A stretch of 64,000 bases of DNA from Rutstroemia sp. NJR-2017a BVV2 (taxonomy: Eukaryota; Ascomycota; Leotiomycetes; Helotiales; Rutstroemiaceae): the NCBI GenBank assembly GCA_002946415.1, contig NJPS01000067.1, forward strand, positions 248,001-312,000, given 5' to 3'. A program made the translations under genes and the position numbers. Each line of letters starts with the position of its first letter. The stretch's first letter is position 1. A model generated the notes under the pieces. That model saw only the letters and a list, made by a program, of their open reading frames with translations, did not search any database and had not been told where the DNA came from. Positions 43,650-54,161 of this stretch are shown here, piece after piece.

Positions 43650-44610
43650 ATGGCCAAGCCATTGAACCCTTCAGAGCCCTCTAATAGTGACACCAATGAT
43701 TCGCTGCCCACGACGGAACCATCTTTTCCTCATAGATCCGGCAATGGCTCTGTCAATGGCCCCCAAGCCCCCAAAGAGTCCCTCTGGTCAAGGGCCAAGT
43801 CGCACTTCAGCGAAGAAATCACTCTTGTCCACGCTGATATTCCTATAGTTGCATGCGCCTTAGTTTCTGGTCTCTGCGACAGCAGCGCATACAATGCTTG
43901 GACTTGTTTCGTTTCTATGCAAACAGGTATGTTGTGTCTTCCTTTCCCAAGCATGCGACATTGCTGTGTATCCTATATTCTATACTCTGCTAACATAATT
44001 CTTAGGAAACACCATCTTCCTCGCTCTCGGCGCGTCGAATCAACCAACAAGTCATCCTTACGGCTGGGTGAAATCTCTTCTCTCGATATTCTTCTTCCTC
44101 TGCGGATGTCTGTTCTTCGCGCAAACTCGACACTTCGTTGCAGGCAAATGTCGCGGTGTACTAGCTGCGTCCTTTTTCGTGCAGGGAATATGCGTTGTCA
44201 TTGCGGCTGCGTTAGTGGACGGCAATGTGGTACCGGAACCCGTAGGGCTGCAGGGAATTGAGGACGAGGTCAACTTTATTGAATTGATACCATTGGGTTT
44301 TCTGGCATTCCAATCTGGCGGTCAGATTGTTACATCAAGAATCCTCGGTTTCAACGAAGTGCCCACAACAGTTTTGACCAGTGTCTATTGCGATATCGCT
44401 TCGGATCCAAAAGTCCTTGCGAAAGACAACGTCAAGAGGAACAGAAGAGTGGCTGCTGTGTTGGCTATTTTGATTGGTGGTATTGCTGGTGGATGGATCA
44501 GTCGAAGTTCTGCCGGCTTGTCTGCGTCTTTCTGGCTGGCGGCTGCTATCAAGCTTACCATCTCATTCGCCTGGGCCGTGTGGAAACCGAAGGCTGTTGC
44601 TTTATCATAA
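43650..44610 (+). CDS. DUF1275 (YoaK-family) integral membrane protein
   Basis: Two exons, 43650-43926 and 44006-44610, give 293 aa. The N-terminal 75 residues are polar and probably cytosolic. Then come about six hydrophobic segments: HADIPIVACALVSGLCDSSA; TIFLALGASNQ, the signature after the intron; LLSIFFFLCGCLFFAQ; GVLAASFFVQGICVVIAAAL; AAVLAILIGGIAGGWI; and SFWLAAAIKLTISFAWAVW. The motifs GLCDSSAYN, FVSMQTGNTIFLALG and FQSGGQIVTSR are typical of fungal DUF1275 proteins. Their role is not established; a transporter-like function is often supposed. It shares an upstream region with eEF3 but no functional link is implied. Confidence 0.9.
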
Positions 44611-46335
44611 TCGTTGGTGATCGATACAGCAGGTTTCAAGAGCTACGACAGTGGCTGAGAATTAGAGTCGGCGGAGGATCCGGCAAGACATTTATTCGAC
44701 CGAAGAAAAGTTTATACCCATTTGGTTTGTTTTTAGATGCGAGAGCTTCCGCGGAATAGGAACAGCTTCCAGGTTCTTCATGTTACATATACGGGGGTTA
44801 TACTGGGAATATGGAGACATAGACTACGATACACCACGATGGGACGAATATAATTAAGGAGGTTCAATGTATACGTGTAAGAATATATTATTATTATTAT
44901 TATTATTAATTATGGTTTAGTGACCGCCGACCAAGGAACTGACTCTACGAAATCTATTGTGACCTAAGGAAACGACCTACTCGACAGCTTGTACGAGCTA
45001 TTTCCGGCTTCTTTGACGTGTCTCAGGAAGTTCGTCCTCGTCGATAATATCTTATCCCACACAGGTTCCTATTCCAATTCCCGGAACCGCATTGCTTATA
45101 TGGCCTAGGTGAGTATGGATGCCGCACTTGGGGATGCGACGTATTCAAGTGAGAGAGAAGAGGACCCCTCGGCGAGAAATAGGAATAAGATCACCTGCAT
45201 GAAGGATGATCTTTTCGGCTTCAACCACCCTTCTCAACGACTTGACGAGTATAAATAACACATCCGCTCTTACAACGACTCCAATTACCATGTTCCACTA
45301 ATTCTGTCTTTCGCTCCCTCAACCTTATCAGCTGGCTTATCCCATCCCCTCGAGCTGACGTTCACCAAAGTAATGGAAGTCATGTAACCGAACATGAAGT
45401 CCCGCCCCAAGATAGTAAGCATTCGATCTTCGAAGCACAATTAGACCTTTTCTCTCTATATCTCTTTCAACACGGCGTGCAAGATAGTGTAGTGTCTTTA
45501 TCCAAACGCTGGTATCAGTGATGAGTATTTCCGTATACTGTCAACATTAGTAATCGATTAATAATTGCTCCAACATACCTTCCAGAATCTAGTACATCTC
45601 GAGAATACTACTCCCAACACTGGCTGGGATGGAATAGAAAATGAAGAATAATTTATGATTTGAAATTATGGAAAACGGGATAAAGTAGGCGATGGTGTTA
45701 AGGGCATGAGACAATGTTCATCACCGGCTTGCGGGTTTGCTGTGCTGGTGAATCAGTGATCCGAGGTGTGAGGGAGCACGTAGATGAGATTGAGTGGGTA
45801 AGAAATATTCGTGCTTTGTATTGCTATCTCTTATTGCTATCGTTCTACAGAGTGAGGTTTGGGGGCCTGATCAGTGGTTGTGGGTTGATCAGTACATCGT
45901 GACACCGGAATCACTCAAGTAAGCTCAGTAGGGGATGCAGTGCTTGGTTTAGGAACTCAAGGTATAACTGATCTCTCTAAATCACGGATTAAAATGTGCC
46001 ATTATATAGGCTGCACGCCCGAGCTTTCTGGATCTAGCTAATCTTGATTAGATGAATCTTCTGGTCTTCGACGTGGAAGTGATTCACATCCCTAGGTGAA
46101 GTGAATCCATATTTCGACAGCGGCACTAGAAGAGTTAACGTTTGACTTCTTGAGTATAAAGGACGTCGAGTATCTTCGTGAAAGTGGATCCATCATCCAG
46201 TTCTGTGATATTGTCTCTATAATATCAACGTTCAGTATCATCCCAGTGTCAACACCCTCTCTCAACATCAAGCATCAGGAGCATCAACAATCTAACTCTA
46301 CCACTTATTCTAGCACAATCCGCTCAACCACAAAC
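44611..46335. other. Gene-free stretch
   Basis: 1.7 kb of mixed sequence with an ATT microsatellite at 44886-44909 and a TATAAA at 46155-46160 that may serve the small secreted protein gene. Open frames (for example 45714-45902) have no domain. Confidence 0.5.
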
Positions 46336-46723
46336 ATGCAATTCTTCAACCTCCTTTTGTTCGTCCCATTCCTCGCTTTCATCGCATCATGCGTTGGTTC
46401 TTTGATCGTCCAAGCAACTTTACCCTCGAAATGTGGATGGGCACTTGTTAACGAAGGCAGTATGTCATCATTCACTAATCACCCTCTCAGACTCTCTCCC
46501 CTATGCACATTCCCTGCTAATCATACCCACAAAAGCTCTCGATCAAAGCGAAATCGCTCGAATAAAATGTGATCGCTGGGATACCTGCAACGGCGAGGAG
46601 TGGAATACAGTGTTCTTTGAAGGATTGCGTGACGGCCCAGCGGGGTGGTACGCGAAGAAGTTCTGTGCTGAAGGTTGCTATATGCATCAGGTTCGCGGGG
46701 TTGACACGGCAGATTGTCATTAG
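46336..46723 (+). CDS. Small secreted cysteine-containing protein (effector candidate)
   Basis: Two exons, 46336-46459 and 46536-46723, give 103 aa. A clear signal peptide (MQFFNLLLFVPFLAFIASCVG) is followed by a mature part of about 80 residues with six cysteines (SKCGW, IKCDRWDTCNG, KFCAEGCYM, TADCH) that could form three disulphides. I do not recognise a family. The pattern of signal peptide, small size and even Cys number is that of fungal secreted effectors or antimicrobial-like proteins, but this is inference only. The intron is 76 bp. The start was chosen because it creates the signal peptide; the frame is open further upstream. Confidence 0.72.
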
Positions 46724-47289
46724 ATGAAGTGGAGGGAATAGTAACTTGGCCGGAATCTGGGAATGGGCCTGAGAAGGTTGGGATATGGGGATGTAGGGGT
46801 ATCGGAGAATAGAGAGGTTCAACTTGAAGTGAGAATCTGTGAGATAGAGGTTGAGATATATTTAATATCGGTGGTTTATAGACGGCGCAAACTAGTGGTA
46901 TATAAAACGCTTAGGTTTGAATATAGTCATGAAAGTGAGCAATGTTCTAATCCCAAGCTAGTGATAGGAATTGAAAGAGGGGCATTGGCATTGTATTGTG
47001 AACTGAAGAAGTGGCCAGCTGCTTGAGTTGTGCAGCGTTCCTGGGACTTTAAAATATCACTATTATCACATTTTGGGCTAGTCATTGTGAATTGTAATTG
47101 AAAAGAATTTAGATATAAAGTAGTGGAAATGAGATTGCTTGAGAATATAGCCTGCAGTACAAGCAAGTGTAGGTACGTTAAGTATTGTGGATTCATGGGA
47201 ATAAAGATATACTAGACCAGTCTTATTGATGTATTAGGATATGGATATATTAGGAGATGTATATATTGTATACTCGGATATAGTAAGAA
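46724..47289. other. Convergent intergenic region
   Basis: AT-rich stretch between the small secreted protein (plus) and the RING-H2 gene (minus). It should hold both 3' untranslated regions. Nothing else is seen. Confidence 0.5.
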
Positions 47290-48600
47290 CTACCTCTGCG
47301 CCTCTTCAGCATTCTGAATCATTAATTCATTGGCCAAATTGGCACCAAAAATTCTCTGTGCGTCTAGAAAGGCCTGCTCACCATCGATGAAAAGGTCAAA
47401 CGCATTATCGTAATTGAGCTGGGCATCCCAACGTCCCTCAATGTATTTGTTTAGCCTCTGTCTAGCAGTAAAGATATCTCCATGCTTTCTACGAGCCGTC
47501 TCTTTACATCGTGCTGTGTGCTTCAAGATCTCCAGGTTGTAATCCCGGAACATACGCTCATGGGTCTCGCTGGACAAAGTTGAGTCTTCCTCCTCTAGTT
47601 GTTCTATGTACGCACTTTGTGCGGAGACTACATCTCTAGCTTCTTCGAGAATCTGGTAAGCTGATTGGCATAGTTTATATAACTGATTCCGGTTAGTTTC
47701 TAGTAGAGTAATGTATTCCTCTGTTGGGTTTTCTACGCCTCGAGCTGAGCTTGACTGTGGCTGTTGTTGTATAAGATCATAGAGCCATCCAGGCATTTCG
47801 CAACTATCGTCAACGACTGGCAGAGGAGGACGTGGCCCACATATATCTGATCTGCATAATGGGCAGGTACTCTTATAGAGTACCCATTTCTCTAGGCAGT
47901 CCTGGTGAAATACATGGCCGCAGTTGGTCTTGACCTCTGCGCCATGCTCCTCTTCGGGTTCTTCGGAGCTTTCGGACGAATTGCAAATTCCGCACGTTAC
48001 ATCTATATCATTAGTAGAGATGTCTACCGGAGTGAAGATTGCTTTCGCTGTCGCACCAATTGCAGCGCGCCAGTCTTCATCGTCCGAGAGGTCGTCGGAG
48101 CTCGCGTTCCCATAAGTTAAGAGGCGAGCTTCTAGCAATCTTACAATGAGTCTTCTCGCCTTTTCCACGCGCTCACCTCCCTCTCCAATATGGATCCAGA
48201 AATATGGCAGCACGTACCTGTTCAAGAGACGCTCAATAAGTTCGGAAACATTCTCGGCGCCAGAATATTGCCCGTATATTGCCCCTTCACGTTCGATTCT
48301 TTCTTCGAGAGGAATGTCTACGAGGTCAGTGCTTCGATCGATCAAGCGCTCCGCCTCCGTTTGAATTTCCTTTTCCTTATTGTAGCGTTTTATCTCGTAG
48401 GCAAAATACTGTTCCTGACGACGTTTCTGGTAGCTAGCGTCTCTAGGATCGGGTTTTTCGAAACACAGAGGACAGAAGGTTTCCATGAGGCGGCCAATTT
48501 TTACTTCACGTCCACAAGGGACTTCTTCCTTGGTGCAATATCTAATACGTATGCAACTACGGAGGCATTCCATGCACTGGAATTCGAACTTAATACACAT
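47290..48600 (-). CDS. RING-H2 zinc finger protein
   Basis: Single-exon gene of 436 aa from ATG 48600. The N-terminus is a Cys cluster (MCIKFEFQCMEC, then RYCTKEEVPCG and FCPLCFEKPDPRD), matching the degenerate RING gene at 31205-32710 in pattern. The middle contains an intact C3H2C3 RING: CGIC at about residue 203, then an acidic insertion, NCGHVFHQDCLEKWV and STCPLCRSDICG. The C-terminal half is helical with Glu/Arg/Gln repeats (QLEEEDSTLSSETHERMF), probably a coiled coil. It is likely to be an E3 ubiquitin ligase because the ligands are complete; the target is unknown. Confidence 0.85.
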   Translation of the reverse strand: MCIKFEFQCMECLRSCIRIRYCTKEEVPCGREVKIGRLMETFCPLCFEKPDPRDASYQKRRQEQYFAYEIKRYNKEKEIQTEAERLIDRSTDLVDIPLEERIEREGAIYGQYSGAENVSELIERLLNRYVLPYFWIHIGEGGERVEKARRLIVRLLEARLLTYGNASSDDLSDDEDWRAAIGATAKAIFTPVDISTNDIDVTCGICNSSESSEEPEEEHGAEVKTNCGHVFHQDCLEKWVLYKSTCPLCRSDICGPRPPLPVVDDSCEMPGWLYDLIQQQPQSSSARGVENPTEEYITLLETNRNQLYKLCQSAYQILEEARDVVSAQSAYIEQLEEEDSTLSSETHERMFRDYNLEILKHTARCKETARRKHGDIFTARQRLNKYIEGRWDAQLNYDNAFDLFIDGEQAFLDAQRIFGANLANELMIQNAEEAQR

Positions 48601-49719
48601 CTTGTAAGCTGTGTATTTATCTTACTTGTAGTGACTAGGATCTATGCTTCTTGTGTATGGGATTTGTCCGTGGTGAACTTCGGTGTGATACTTGGGAGTT
48701 AGTGATGGCACTGATGAGGTTGATCCGGATGTTTGATGATGATGGAGTCTTGGAGAAATCCAAGAGAAGCGGAAGAAAGTTATAGGACTAGATGCCGCGT
48801 TGTTTGGTGGTTGTTTTGAATAGGAGAGGAAGCTTACATAGTGATCTGGAATATCTCTTCTCGCTTGATGCAAAAATCATCTTTCCTTGAGCCTGTGACC
48901 TGTCGTTTTCTTCTTTGTTCAAGAGAACAGAAGACCACGCTTAACCCTGATCTAAGTATGGTCCTCTTTGTCCAATATCTCTCAAGTAAGCACTACCACT
49001 GGCCCGACTGCTATAATTCCAACGTTGCTGGCATTGTTCTCGGGAAACGGGATATATGCACCTTTACTTTATTCAGTTCATAGTGTAGAGGCATTGGATT
49101 CAACCGATTATTCCACCTAAATCATGATACCGTTGAAGGACTGCCTCTGTTAGCGTCGTAGGCACAGTGATGGAGAGTAGAGGTAAAATTAGGGACATTG
49201 AGGTTGACTGGGAAGCCTAGAGCTAGTGGATCTGTTGAAAGATCGGGGATGTATCTCCTGTGTCTAATGCTGAAAGATTATCTTCGGTGTTCACAAGTCT
49301 ATCGGCAGTCTTGGAATTATTCTTTCCATGAGCATTAATGGCGACGTCGAAAGCTGCAAATTTGCAGCTTTCGACGTCGAATTATAGAGCTTATTAGCCT
49401 GGGAGAGCGGGGAAGCGGAGAACATTAGCCCGGGAAGTACGAGTAGAGCTTATTAATTAGAGCCCACGATTATATAATCCCGAGACAGAAAGAAAGGAAC
49501 TTGAAAAGACATGATATCTTCTACCGATCAACTATCTTGCGGGGAGAATCTTCCTTTTTCATTATTCGCCCCTTTCACAAACAGTGCTGCGAGCGAGAGT
49601 ACGAGCCTAGCGACCTGCAACAGCTCGTATATGAATAGTAACATACATCAAGAAATTTAACTTCACTACACTACAGCGCAGAACTCACAAAAAGATCGCT
49701 TCTTGTTAGCGATGGAGGA
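48601..49719. other. Intergenic region with a 38-bp palindrome
   Basis: This stretch holds the promoters of the RING-H2 gene (minus) and the HET gene (plus), a perfect palindrome (49342-49379) and a short direct repeat, AGAGCTTATTA, at about 49386-49396 and again near 49445-49455. No gene is supported. Confidence 0.55.
49342..49379. repeat. Perfect 38-bp palindrome
   Basis: CGACGTCGAAAGCTGCAAA followed directly by its exact reverse complement, without a spacer. Pairing stops at the outer bases 49341 and 49380. Confidence 0.95.
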
Positions 49720-51699
49720 ATGTTTCCCAGATTTGGACGGGAGCATCATGTTCGTTGGAGAAGTTTGTTTTCTCTCAACCTCGCCTCGATGAAGAACACC
49801 AACATTTTACTGACAGAACAATTTAGCCGTCGGCCTGATGTACCCAGCCACATGGATCCAGGCGCAAGTCGAGAGGTTTGCAATGACTCGTCCACCCCGG
49901 AGGCCTTTATTCGCGCCAAAGAGTGGCTCTCTTACTGTGTAGAGCACGACGGGTCTTGCACGCCACCAGACAAAAACTTCGTTCCAAAACGCCTTGTCAA
50001 CGTGAATCTCGAAAATAAAGCAGGCGATCCTTTCTTAGTGGAGCCCACCAGGCCAACGAAATACGCATGCCTGAGCTACTGCTGGGGAGAAGACTCGGAT
50101 GACGTGCTTCGAACGAATCAGGACAACATCGAGGCACATTTTGCTGGTATACCTATGAGCTCTATGCCGGGGAGCATCCGGGACGCGATCAAAGTCTGCA
50201 GAAACCTCGAAATCCCACATCTATGGGTGGATTCCCTCTGTATCATGCAGGGGAACCGCGAGGAATGGCTTCACGATTCGTCTCAAATGGATGCCACGTA
50301 TCTCAACTCCCACCTGACGATCACCGCTCTGGAGCCCGCAAATTGTAAATCGGGATTTCTCGGAAATCAGCTTTTCGGCATCCCGGAACAGCAGCCAGTC
50401 TTCGGACAAGCTGTGCGGTATTATGGACCAGCTGTCGATAAATACTCGCTAGACAGCCGAGGTTGGTGTTTGCAGGAGGCGTTACTTCCTAATCGTAGGC
50501 TCTGCTATAGTGGAGAAGAGATGAGCTGGGAGTGTTTGTGCCGCCGAGTATGCGAGTGCAGTCACTATTCCTGGCCGGATTACACTGAGAGCTCGTATTT
50601 CCACGAACTGGAATTTGGCGAGCTCAGTGCGTTGCTGAAAACAACAAGCTTGGCGGTAAAGCCTTTACCGAGGAGATCACCGCAAACGGCATACTCTATG
50701 GGCCGAAGGTTGACGTGGCTAAGAGCATTTGCTAATGCGCCCACAGTTTCGGCTCAGACCTACTCATTTCCGACAACTAGGACGCGCGAGCTGTGGAGAC
50801 ATCTGGTTGGCAGATACTCAAAACGCACGTTATCTCATCGTACCGACAAACTAGCGGCGCTAGCGGGATTGACAAAACTAACACTTAGTAGCATAGCTCG
50901 AGAAGAGGGTAGCCCAGATGAGTATTTCGCTGGTCTTTGGAAAAAGGAAATTGCTTTTGATCTAGCTTGGCGAGTGGAGCGCTTTCCGGCGGACTTATCC
51001 AATCAAAACTATCATGATACTTCAGAGCAGGTATACTATGCTCCTTCATGGTCATGGGCGTCGTCCACTGGGTCTATCAGGTATGACTTCTCCCTTCCAA
51101 TATGGGAATGGAAGTACGAACCAAGGGCAGTAGATCAATGTGCGCTCATAGGGGCAGAGTGCACGCCGGAACTTCCAGGAGACTCGACTGGGCCGATCTC
51201 GGATGGACGGATTCGGTTGAAAGGTCAACTCTCTGCGGTTGAGATTGGTATTCCCCCGAGAGCAGGAAAACGGCCTGCGATTGCCAACGATGATACAATT
51301 CGCGCCTCTCCAACGAAGGAGAGCACAGCGTTTGTCCGGGCGCAGAACCTCCAAGCTGTCGAGACATTTTTGGATTCTCTCGCTGACCCAAACATGAAGT
51401 CAGACGACGTCGGAGTAGCTTGCTGGATTCGAGGGGTGTGCGAAATGGGATGTAGTTGCTCATGGGACAACGATCGCGAGACGCAGTTTTACTGTTTTAG
51501 GCTATTCTCATGGGTTGGAAAAACGTGGTCGGATCGGTATATGGGACCGGAAACATGGTTCCTGCTGCTAAAGAAATCATCGGCTGGAGGTGTCTTCCAC
51601 AGGGTGGGCGTAGGGCGATGGGATACGTGGCACAATTCTAAGACTAGGATATGCCCGCTATTTGAGCAAGCGGAAGAAACAATTATTGACATTGTGTGA
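49720..51699 (+). CDS. HET-domain protein (heterokaryon incompatibility, TOL/HET-6 type)
   Basis: Single-exon gene of 659 aa. The HET domain is in the N-terminal 260 residues. Its conserved blocks are YACLSYCWGE at 115-124, LWVDSLCI at 168-175 and SRGWCLQEALLPNR at 246-259. The region between is the usual alpha/beta core, with ATYLNSHLTITA. The C-terminal 400 residues are typical for this type but have no named domain, no NACHT and no repeats. It may act in non-self recognition and cell death, as known for related HET genes. The start may be later (MKNTNILL or MDPGASREV), since the first 44 residues are unusual. No stop or frameshift interrupts it. Confidence 0.9.
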   Translation: MFPRFGREHHVRWRSLFSLNLASMKNTNILLTEQFSRRPDVPSHMDPGASREVCNDSSTPEAFIRAKEWLSYCVEHDGSCTPPDKNFVPKRLVNVNLENKAGDPFLVEPTRPTKYACLSYCWGEDSDDVLRTNQDNIEAHFAGIPMSSMPGSIRDAIKVCRNLEIPHLWVDSLCIMQGNREEWLHDSSQMDATYLNSHLTITALEPANCKSGFLGNQLFGIPEQQPVFGQAVRYYGPAVDKYSLDSRGWCLQEALLPNRRLCYSGEEMSWECLCRRVCECSHYSWPDYTESSYFHELEFGELSALLKTTSLAVKPLPRRSPQTAYSMGRRLTWLRAFANAPTVSAQTYSFPTTRTRELWRHLVGRYSKRTLSHRTDKLAALAGLTKLTLSSIAREEGSPDEYFAGLWKKEIAFDLAWRVERFPADLSNQNYHDTSEQVYYAPSWSWASSTGSIRYDFSLPIWEWKYEPRAVDQCALIGAECTPELPGDSTGPISDGRIRLKGQLSAVEIGIPPRAGKRPAIANDDTIRASPTKESTAFVRAQNLQAVETFLDSLADPNMKSDDVGVACWIRGVCEMGCSCSWDNDRETQFYCFRLFSWVGKTWSDRYMGPETWFLLLKKSSAGGVFHRVGVGRWDTWHNSKTRICPLFEQAEETIIDIV

Positions 51700-52516
51700 G
51701 CCAGAGCCCACCATAGCTAGAGAACAGCGTATTAGTAAAGTAGAGCCTGAGTAACGGTCTTCCATCATCATCCGATCTTGTTCAATTACATTGATTAATC
51801 ATGCCGACACAAACGCTGTATGATCATCAACGACCAAAACATACATGAGAACTGGAATGGGGCAAATAGTGAGTGCAATGTTGGACGACGTCGTTATGCA
51901 GGTCTAAACGAGGACCATTTACACGAGGAGGAGAACTATGTAGATGGGCCATATGCCCGTATCAATGGCATCAGCTCTGATTATCCAACTACTGCCTTAT
52001 ACCTTTTGCGACTGCATTGAGGCGGAAGGTGATCTTTGCCACAATTTGAGTTGCTACCAGTCTGGGAAATCATGCATGCTGTGGGCAATATTGTGGTTTT
52101 TGAACACGGAAATATGTCAATGCACAGCACTTATGCTGAAATTTATTCATTTGTAAGGCAGTTCTTCGAATATTCACCCAGACACAATAGAAGTTCCGCG
52201 AAGTCGACCATGGATGCATCTGAAGGTGATGAAGGCATGGAAGCGTGAGAAATTTAAGATCAGATGCTCATGCGGTGTAGACATTGGACAAGAACCGGAG
52301 GAACTTCGTCAAGGTACGTGAGAGCCAATGATCAACCAGATTTTAGAAGTAGAAATACTATCTTTTAAACGAAGTATAGCTCTAAGGCATGTGTCTATAT
52401 ACAGTGCATTTTGGAGAAGAAAAAAGTACATCGAAAGATATCATGATCATGATCGTAGACCCCACCACTCCCCTGTAAACCCCACAAACTACATTTCCTC
52501 TCTCCACCTTCAACCA
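51700..52516. other. Convergent intergenic region
   Basis: About 0.8 kb between the HET gene (plus) and the MATE gene (minus). Short frames at 51820-52248 have no domain. Nothing else is seen. Confidence 0.45.
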
Positions 52517-54161
52517 CTAAACAGCCAACCCTCCATTAATCCCCTCACTCTCCCCCACCCCTCCCACACCCGCCTCCACCCTATCACCCTCCTCCATCCT
52601 CGCAAACGCCCTCTCCACCTCCTTCTCCCACTTACTCCACGCGACAATGGCCCACTCCAACGCACCCACCAAATACAACGCAATACACTGGCCGACCCAC
52701 AGCCCCGCCAATCCCCATCCATGGAAAGCGAGCCAAATCCCCAACGGCAAGGCGCCCATATAGTAACTGACAAAGTTTACCACTGCGCCAATATGCTGTC
52801 TTCCCATTCCCCTCAAACTACCTCCACAGCTTCCGTTCAAGCCATCTGCGATTTGAAAGAGGGCTACGTATGGCATGACATCGGCTGTGAGTTTGATTAC
52901 CCGAACATCGTCGTTGAAGATACGTGCGTAGAAGTTCTTTACGGACATGAGGACAATGAGGACGAGTATTCCCATGATCATACTCAACCAAGCAGCTACA
53001 TTCGCCGCTCTCGCTGCGCCCTTTGCGTTTCTTGCACCGAGGAGGTTGCCCACGCGTGCGGAAGTCGCGACGCCGATACCGAAGGGGATGGTGTTCATTA
53101 CTTGATCAGTAGTCATGATGACGGATTGAGCGGCGAGCGGGATCGTGCCGAGACGACCTGCGGCTAGTGCGACGATCTCGAATGCCCACCATTCGGTGCC
53201 AACGTGGATAACGCCGAGAAAGGCCAGGCGAGCGAAAGTTGAGACGTTGTGGAGAGCTTGGCGGGAGAATCCACCCCAGCATTGATGACCAGCTACGAAG
53301 CGGGAGTAGAGGACTAAAAGGAGGAAGGAAAGCCAGTACGATAGACCGGTTGCGAGAGGAGCGCCAATGAGGCCCAGGCCGAAAGTGTGGATGAAGAGGT
53401 AGTTGAGACCTGCGGAAATAGGAGATGTGATTAAGAGGACATATGTTCCTGGGCGCATGATTTCTAGGTACAAGTTAGATAATCTTGAATGTATAAGCAG
53501 CACTGAGGTGCTTACCTTGAGCTTGTAGATACTTCTTCATGGCTTCGAAGTAAATGTATCCAAGTCCACCGGGAATCAATGCAGTCAAGAACTTCGCACT
53601 ATCTACGCAAATGTATTCTTCCTGACCCAAGAATCTGAACACTGGAGCAGAGCACGCCCATAATATAGCAACTGGAACATAGAATGCTGTCAAAATGAAG
53701 AATCCCCTTTGTAAAAGTATGCCCAGATCATGGGGGTTCTTGCTTCCCGTAAACGACGAAGATGCCAACGTATCCAACGCAGTGGTCCCTCCAAGAGCAA
53801 TTAACCACGCTGTAGACATGGCGAACATGTAACTGAATGCCGCAGTAGCCAGAGCTTCAGGACTTAGCCGCCCGACTATCAACACGGATATTGTTTGGAG
53901 GGAGTTCTGCAGAGCATATGCGAGAATAACAGGGACTGAGCCGCGCAAAAGGAGGAGGAATTCGGCTAGCCATTTTTGGGCAGGAGAGGTATCATCGTCT
54001 TCGAATTCATATGTCTCCCCTTCAACTGTTGTGGAATTGTCTGTGGGTTTGGGTAGGAGGAAGGATCGTTCATTTGGCGGGGTAGATGTTGGTGAGGGGT
54101 CAGTCGAACGCTGGAAGAACTTTGGAAGCCATAACGACTTCGAGTCATTGTGGTCTTTCAT
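52517..54161 (-). CDS. MATE-family multidrug/organic cation efflux transporter
   Basis: Two exons, 53516-54161 and 52517-53463, give 530 aa. The start is ATG 54161 (MKDHNDSKSLW). A polar N-terminal tail of about 80 residues comes before 12 predicted membrane segments of the MATE type. Recognisable blocks are SVPVILAYALQNSLQTISVL, ALGGTTALDTLASSSFTGSK, the central loop motif, and SARVGNLLGARNAKGAARAA in the second half, which mirrors the first. Related fungal proteins export toxic compounds or ethionine derivatives using a proton or sodium gradient, mostly at the plasma or vacuolar membrane. No cluster partners are nearby. Confidence 0.92.

Noticed and set aside
52328..53167. 279-codon plus-strand frame
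   Set aside because: Antisense shadow of the MATE transporter exon.
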